Shown here one piece after another: positions 13,733 through 13,975 of a stretch of DNA of 13,975 nucleotides (its first letter is position 1; each line of letters opens with the position of its first letter). Below the pieces are notes generated by a model. The model saw nothing but the letters and a program-made list of their open reading frames with translations. It did not search any database and was not told the origin of the DNA. The stretch spans positions 1 through 13,975 of the forward strand of contig DASUZB010000132.1 in NCBI GenBank assembly GCA_036377075.1, given 5' to 3'. This DNA comes from DASUZB01 sp036377075. GTDB taxonomy: Bacteria; Actinomycetota; CALGFH01. Both the position numbers and the translations under genes were made by a program.

Positions 13733-13975
13733 ATGCTCGTCGCGATGCAGCGCCGCCTCCAAGGGCAGCGCGAGGACGGCTTCACGCTCATCGAGCTGAT
13801 GGTGGTCGTGCTCATCATCGCGATCCTGATCGCGATCGCCATCCCCACGTTCCTCGGGGCGCGCGCCAGGGCCCAGGACCGGGCCGCACAGAGCAACCTG
13901 CGCAACTCGTTGACGGCGGAGAAGACCTACTACACCGACAACCAGGCGTACACCCAGGTCACCGCCGAGCTCACC
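13733..13975 (+). CDS. pilA: Type IV major pilin / prepilin, 5' part only
   Basis: 81 codons are present, open to the right edge. The leader MLVAMQRRLQGQREDG ends in the Gly before the prepilin peptidase site. The mature protein would start FTLIELMVVVLIIAILIAIA, with Phe+1 and Glu+5 as required for methylation and assembly. PTFLGARARAQDRAAQSNLR continues the long N-terminal helix, and the visible YYTDNQAYT is typical of actinobacterial and other short pilins. AAGGGGGG (13720-13727) sits five bases before ATG 13733; ATG 13745 is a less well placed alternative. It has its own promoter and a long structured leader, unlike the motor genes. The globular domain, and therefore the pilin subtype, lies outside the window. 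Confidence 0.93.
   Translation, partial: MLVAMQRRLQGQREDGFTLIELMVVVLIIAILIAIAIPTFLGARARAQDRAAQSNLRNSLTAEKTYYTDNQAYTQVTAELT

Noticed and set aside
1..13975. CRISPR arrays, tRNA or rRNA genes, transposases, attachment sites
   Set aside because: No regularly spaced direct repeats, no tRNA-like cloverleaf with the usual conserved loops, no rRNA sequence, and no transposase or integrase motif were seen on either strand.

Overview
The window is very GC-rich (about three-quarters G+C by eye) and gene-dense. Genes often overlap by 4 to 7 bases, and GTG starts are common. The gene content points to an actinobacterium (Actinomycetota). The block rarA - DUF948 protein - DUF6167-like protein - alaS - ruvX - mltG - aroE is the arrangement known from Streptomyces and relatives. 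The left edge holds a DUF222/13E12-type HNH endonuclease-family gene, a family expanded in actinobacteria. A complete type IVa pilus motor operon follows directly, which argues for a deep-branching or uncultured lineage rather than a streptomycete. I cannot name the genus.

Layout: (1) 1-311, minus strand: 5' part of the DUF222/HNH gene, probably leaderless. (2) 312-438: divergent intergenic region with a DnaA-box-like 9-mer. (3) 439-7735, plus strand: housekeeping block. It covers replication-fork maintenance (RarA), two small membrane-anchored proteins, alanyl-tRNA synthetase, RuvX/YqgF nuclease, MltG glycan-chain terminase and shikimate dehydrogenase, with no convincing terminator inside. 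(4) 7735-13549, plus strand: pilus operon of a DUF4388 (PatA-N-like) protein, PilB, a PilT with an extra N-terminal domain, and PilC. (5) 13550-13732: long leader region, then pilA, cut by the right edge.

The most notable observations are not genes. First, two promoter-like sites with the same architecture (GCTCAAG, 15 nt, GCCGA) lie just before the pilus operon and just before pilA. They resemble FliA/SigD/WhiG-type sigma factor promoters and suggest one alternative sigma factor drives both motor and pilin. Second, the DUF4388 gene is interrupted by a ~100-bp in-frame segment bounded by perfect 9-bp inverted repeats. Its left end resembles a short palindromic segment in the non-conserved 3' tail of alaS, suggesting a coding-compatible interspersed palindromic repeat. 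Third, the pilA leader can fold into a hairpin followed by a three-way-junction-like domain. Fourth, a nine-codon leader ORF with the only good ribosome-binding site overlaps the DUF4388 start.

Together, the pilus genes encode extension (PilB), retraction (PilT), the inner-membrane platform (PilC) and the major pilin, with DUF4388 as a likely regulator or scaffold. PilB carries an MshEN-type N-terminus and PilT a related-looking one, so cyclic-di-GMP control is plausible but not shown.
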